This document shows, in pieces, positions 62,007 to 64,000 of a stretch of 64,000 nt of DNA. The notes under the pieces are model-generated. The model was not told the origin of the DNA, did no database searches, and worked only from the letters and a program-made list of their open reading frames with translations. The translations under genes were made by a program, and so were the position numbers. The stretch is from Diphasiastrum complanatum (lineage: Eukaryota > Streptophyta > Lycopodiopsida > Lycopodiales > Lycopodiaceae): NCBI GenBank assembly GCA_029204225.1, contig CM055108.1, positions 13,637,955-13,701,954 on the forward strand, given 5' to 3'. Each line of letters begins with the position of its first letter. The first letter of the stretch is position 1.

Positions 62007-64000
62007 CTAGTTCATTTTTTCACAATAATATGGAACGTAATGCATTGGACCTAGCTCAGGTAGGGCAATATAACATAGCAACCTAGGCAAGTTATAATCG
62101 TCAAGGATCCTGTTAAGGACCTTAGACTGCCCATCACAAGTAGAATGATCAAGCAGCAACCAAGAATGCCAAGGTATCCGTAATGCCCAAGATAGTAGAG
62201 GATCAGCCCAAAAGATAGGGACATCATACCAAGGTATCCAAAAAGCCTGAGAAGGTAGAACTGCATCAGCAACAGGAAGCCAATAAGGAAATTGGAAAAG
62301 AGATGGACACTCATCGCGAATAGCCGCATCATACACATAACCATCAACCATATGTGCAAACTCAGTGATATAGGTGCCCCAAGAAAAGATAGCAGCATCG
62401 AAAGACCAGCACCAAGGAGTAGGAACATAAGCAGGATGACAAGCACGCTGTAATAGCATGGAAAAGCAAGCGATATGCCAGGAAACACGGATCATAAAGA
62501 GATCATCTTGACAAAGGATAGCTAAAATGGAGAAACGTGCACCAGCATGGTCAAAAGCCCAAGATATTCATAAGGCCCATGAATGAGAAGCAATGGCACA
62601 CGGTACCTTCAAGGCCCCTATCATGAGAAGAGTAGCATGCCAAAAGCTCCAGAAGGTCCAAGAAATCAATGCATCATCTAAAAAAACATGATGCATAAAA
62701 ACAATAGCAACAAATCTAGAAATAGTAGAGGCCTCAACTGAAAAACTGTAGCCAAAAAACTCATCCAGAAAGACCTCATATGGACATACCAATCCATCAT
62801 AGGATACACCAAAAACGGATGGAGAATCGGATGACCCATCGGAACTGGCCGCAAGTGTAATCCCAAAGTATACACCAGGCGCACAAGTGAGGAATAGAAG
62901 AAATGCACTGGAACGCGGAACAGGATCCCCAACATCAGTAGCAAGCATCAGATCAATATCCACGTGTAGCTGGGGATGAGTATCAAAGCACATATGAGCA
63001 ATACTGAAGTATATGGCGGCAACATCCCCACAAACTATCCAAGAGAGGAGAAGGAACTCTCTCAAGGTACTCTGATGGTCTCGGAAAACCAAAAAAAAGT
63101 GGCAACTCAGCATCAGAGACCAAGCGATATGGAGCAACCTGAAATGACGGGGAATCTGAAGATCACCTGGACAAACCGTAGCTGGAAAGGAGGCAATAAC
63201 CCAAGCCATCAAGATATGCCAAGCCTGACAATGAGCAACAATTCAAGGAACAGATAGAGAGCCACATGCATAATCATAGAGATATCCGCACCATAGGCGA
63301 TCAATAATATGGAAAAACCAACACCAATCAACAGGTCCAAATGGAAACCAAGCTATACGTAATAACCAGGAATGCCATATATCCACAACATCAGCATGGA
63401 CTGCAGTAAACCTTTATGTAGAAACACAAGGAGACTGAAGGATGCCCGTATACTCATCTAGAAAGATCCCAGCATATAAATACCCTAGATAAGTAATATT
63501 GACCATCTGGCAAATATCCTCGGATGGAAAATGTGTAATGGTAAGGGCCAAAGGCGCATGAATCATGTAAGGAACCGTAGAAATATCATGAGGCGGTTCA
63601 CAAACATCAAGCAGAGATCCATGGAGTAAAGTGAAAGAAGATACAACCTGATCACCAATAGCGAGGGAACCATCAAACGTGGACCCGTGAAGAACCCCAT
63701 AGAAATCAGCAGGAACATCGGCCATAACGGACTCAAGAGATGGAGATATAGAGACCAATGGAGAAGATACTGCACCAACCACCGAACCAGGAGGGCTATC
63801 TGAGGTATGCGCAAAAGCAATAGTAGAAATACCACCAAGGTATACAGCCTGAGGAAGAGGACCCACGGATGGTGAAAGTGAAGCAGCAACTGATGTACTC
63901 TGAATGGAAAGAAGAGCTGCATCCTGAGCCTTTGGTACGCTACGCATAAACTGCTTCCCGGTAACCAACTAATAGTCACCCTGGGAATCAATACTAACAA
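62007..64000 (-). pseudogene. Long decayed ORF of unknown family, cut by the window edge
   Basis: A single minus-strand frame runs from the window edge to a stop at 62007-62009, about 660 codons, with only about four internal stops (one just inside the edge, near 63412, 63260 and 62568). Protein features: an N-terminal Ser/Pro/Val-rich part (VTGKQFMRSVPKAQDAALLS ...), then regions rich in Trp, His, Phe and Asp with recurring words such as DIWHSWLLRIAW, RIPWHSWLLLDHS and ISWTFWSFWHATLL. No RT, integrase, protease or zinc-knuckle motif is seen. It could be an extra ORF of a large LTR retroelement or a host-derived repeat protein. I cannot name it. Confidence 0.45.

Overview
The window looks like nuclear DNA of a seed plant with a large, repeat-rich genome, most likely a gymnosperm. 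I infer this from one 7.8-kb intron packed with old transposons, the spread of strongly decayed Ty1/copia, Ty3/gypsy and CACTA remnants, and many very long AG/CT dinucleotide arrays. Another large plant genome cannot be excluded from the sequence alone. There is no sign of bacterial, organellar or viral-genome organisation.

Only two loci look like intact host genes. (1) A PP2A B'/B56 regulatory subunit gene on the + strand has exon 1 at 14456-15748, an intron at 15749-23511 and exon 2 at 23512-23865. (2) A small PLAC8-family gene (plant cadmium resistance / cell number regulator type) lies on the - strand at 58679-57803, with three exons and a Pro/Gln/Gly/Tyr-repeat N-terminus. A third host-like locus, a spermidine-synthase-like protein of the SAM-methyltransferase superfamily (7110-8086, +), is frame-broken and lacks its SAM-binding glycine motif, so I treat it as a pseudogene.

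Layout: 0-1.2 kb gypsy RT/RNase H remnant (-). 7-8 kb spermidine-synthase-like locus. 9.2-12.6 kb two decayed, probably transposase-type genes of families I cannot name. 12.6-13.2 kb a repeat with an internal tandem duplication. 13.5-24 kb the PP2A gene, whose intron holds a copia remnant, two small insertions with 8-bp target duplications and several microsatellites. 27.2-27.7 kb an unknown decayed ORF. 29.3-30.5 kb copia remnant. 30.5-38.85 kb a CACTA element with a copia element inside its TNP2 transposase gene, later rearranged. 38.85-41.2 kb 5' end of a gypsy element (-). 41.6-42.9 kb a microsatellite/minisatellite block. 44.5-45.2 kb a second LTR of the copia family seen at 36.9 kb. 45-53.8 kb mostly unrecognised sequence with repeats. 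53.8-54.5 kb a hAT-like non-autonomous element. 56.3-57.4 kb gypsy gag/protease remnant. 57.8-58.7 kb PLAC8 gene. 58.9-61.5 kb 3' half of a copia element with its LTR. 62-64 kb a long decayed ORF of unknown family running off the window.

The strongest single observation is at 30.5-38.85 kb. The 5' half of a copia element (+ strand) and its 3' end (- strand) are each flanked by the same 5-bp duplication, CCAAG, and each abuts the complementary part of one TNP2 gene. This records three steps: a CACTA element, a copia insertion into its transposase exon, and then an inversion of about 5 kb with one breakpoint inside the copia. The host genes show no functional link to each other; the rest is layered transposon history.
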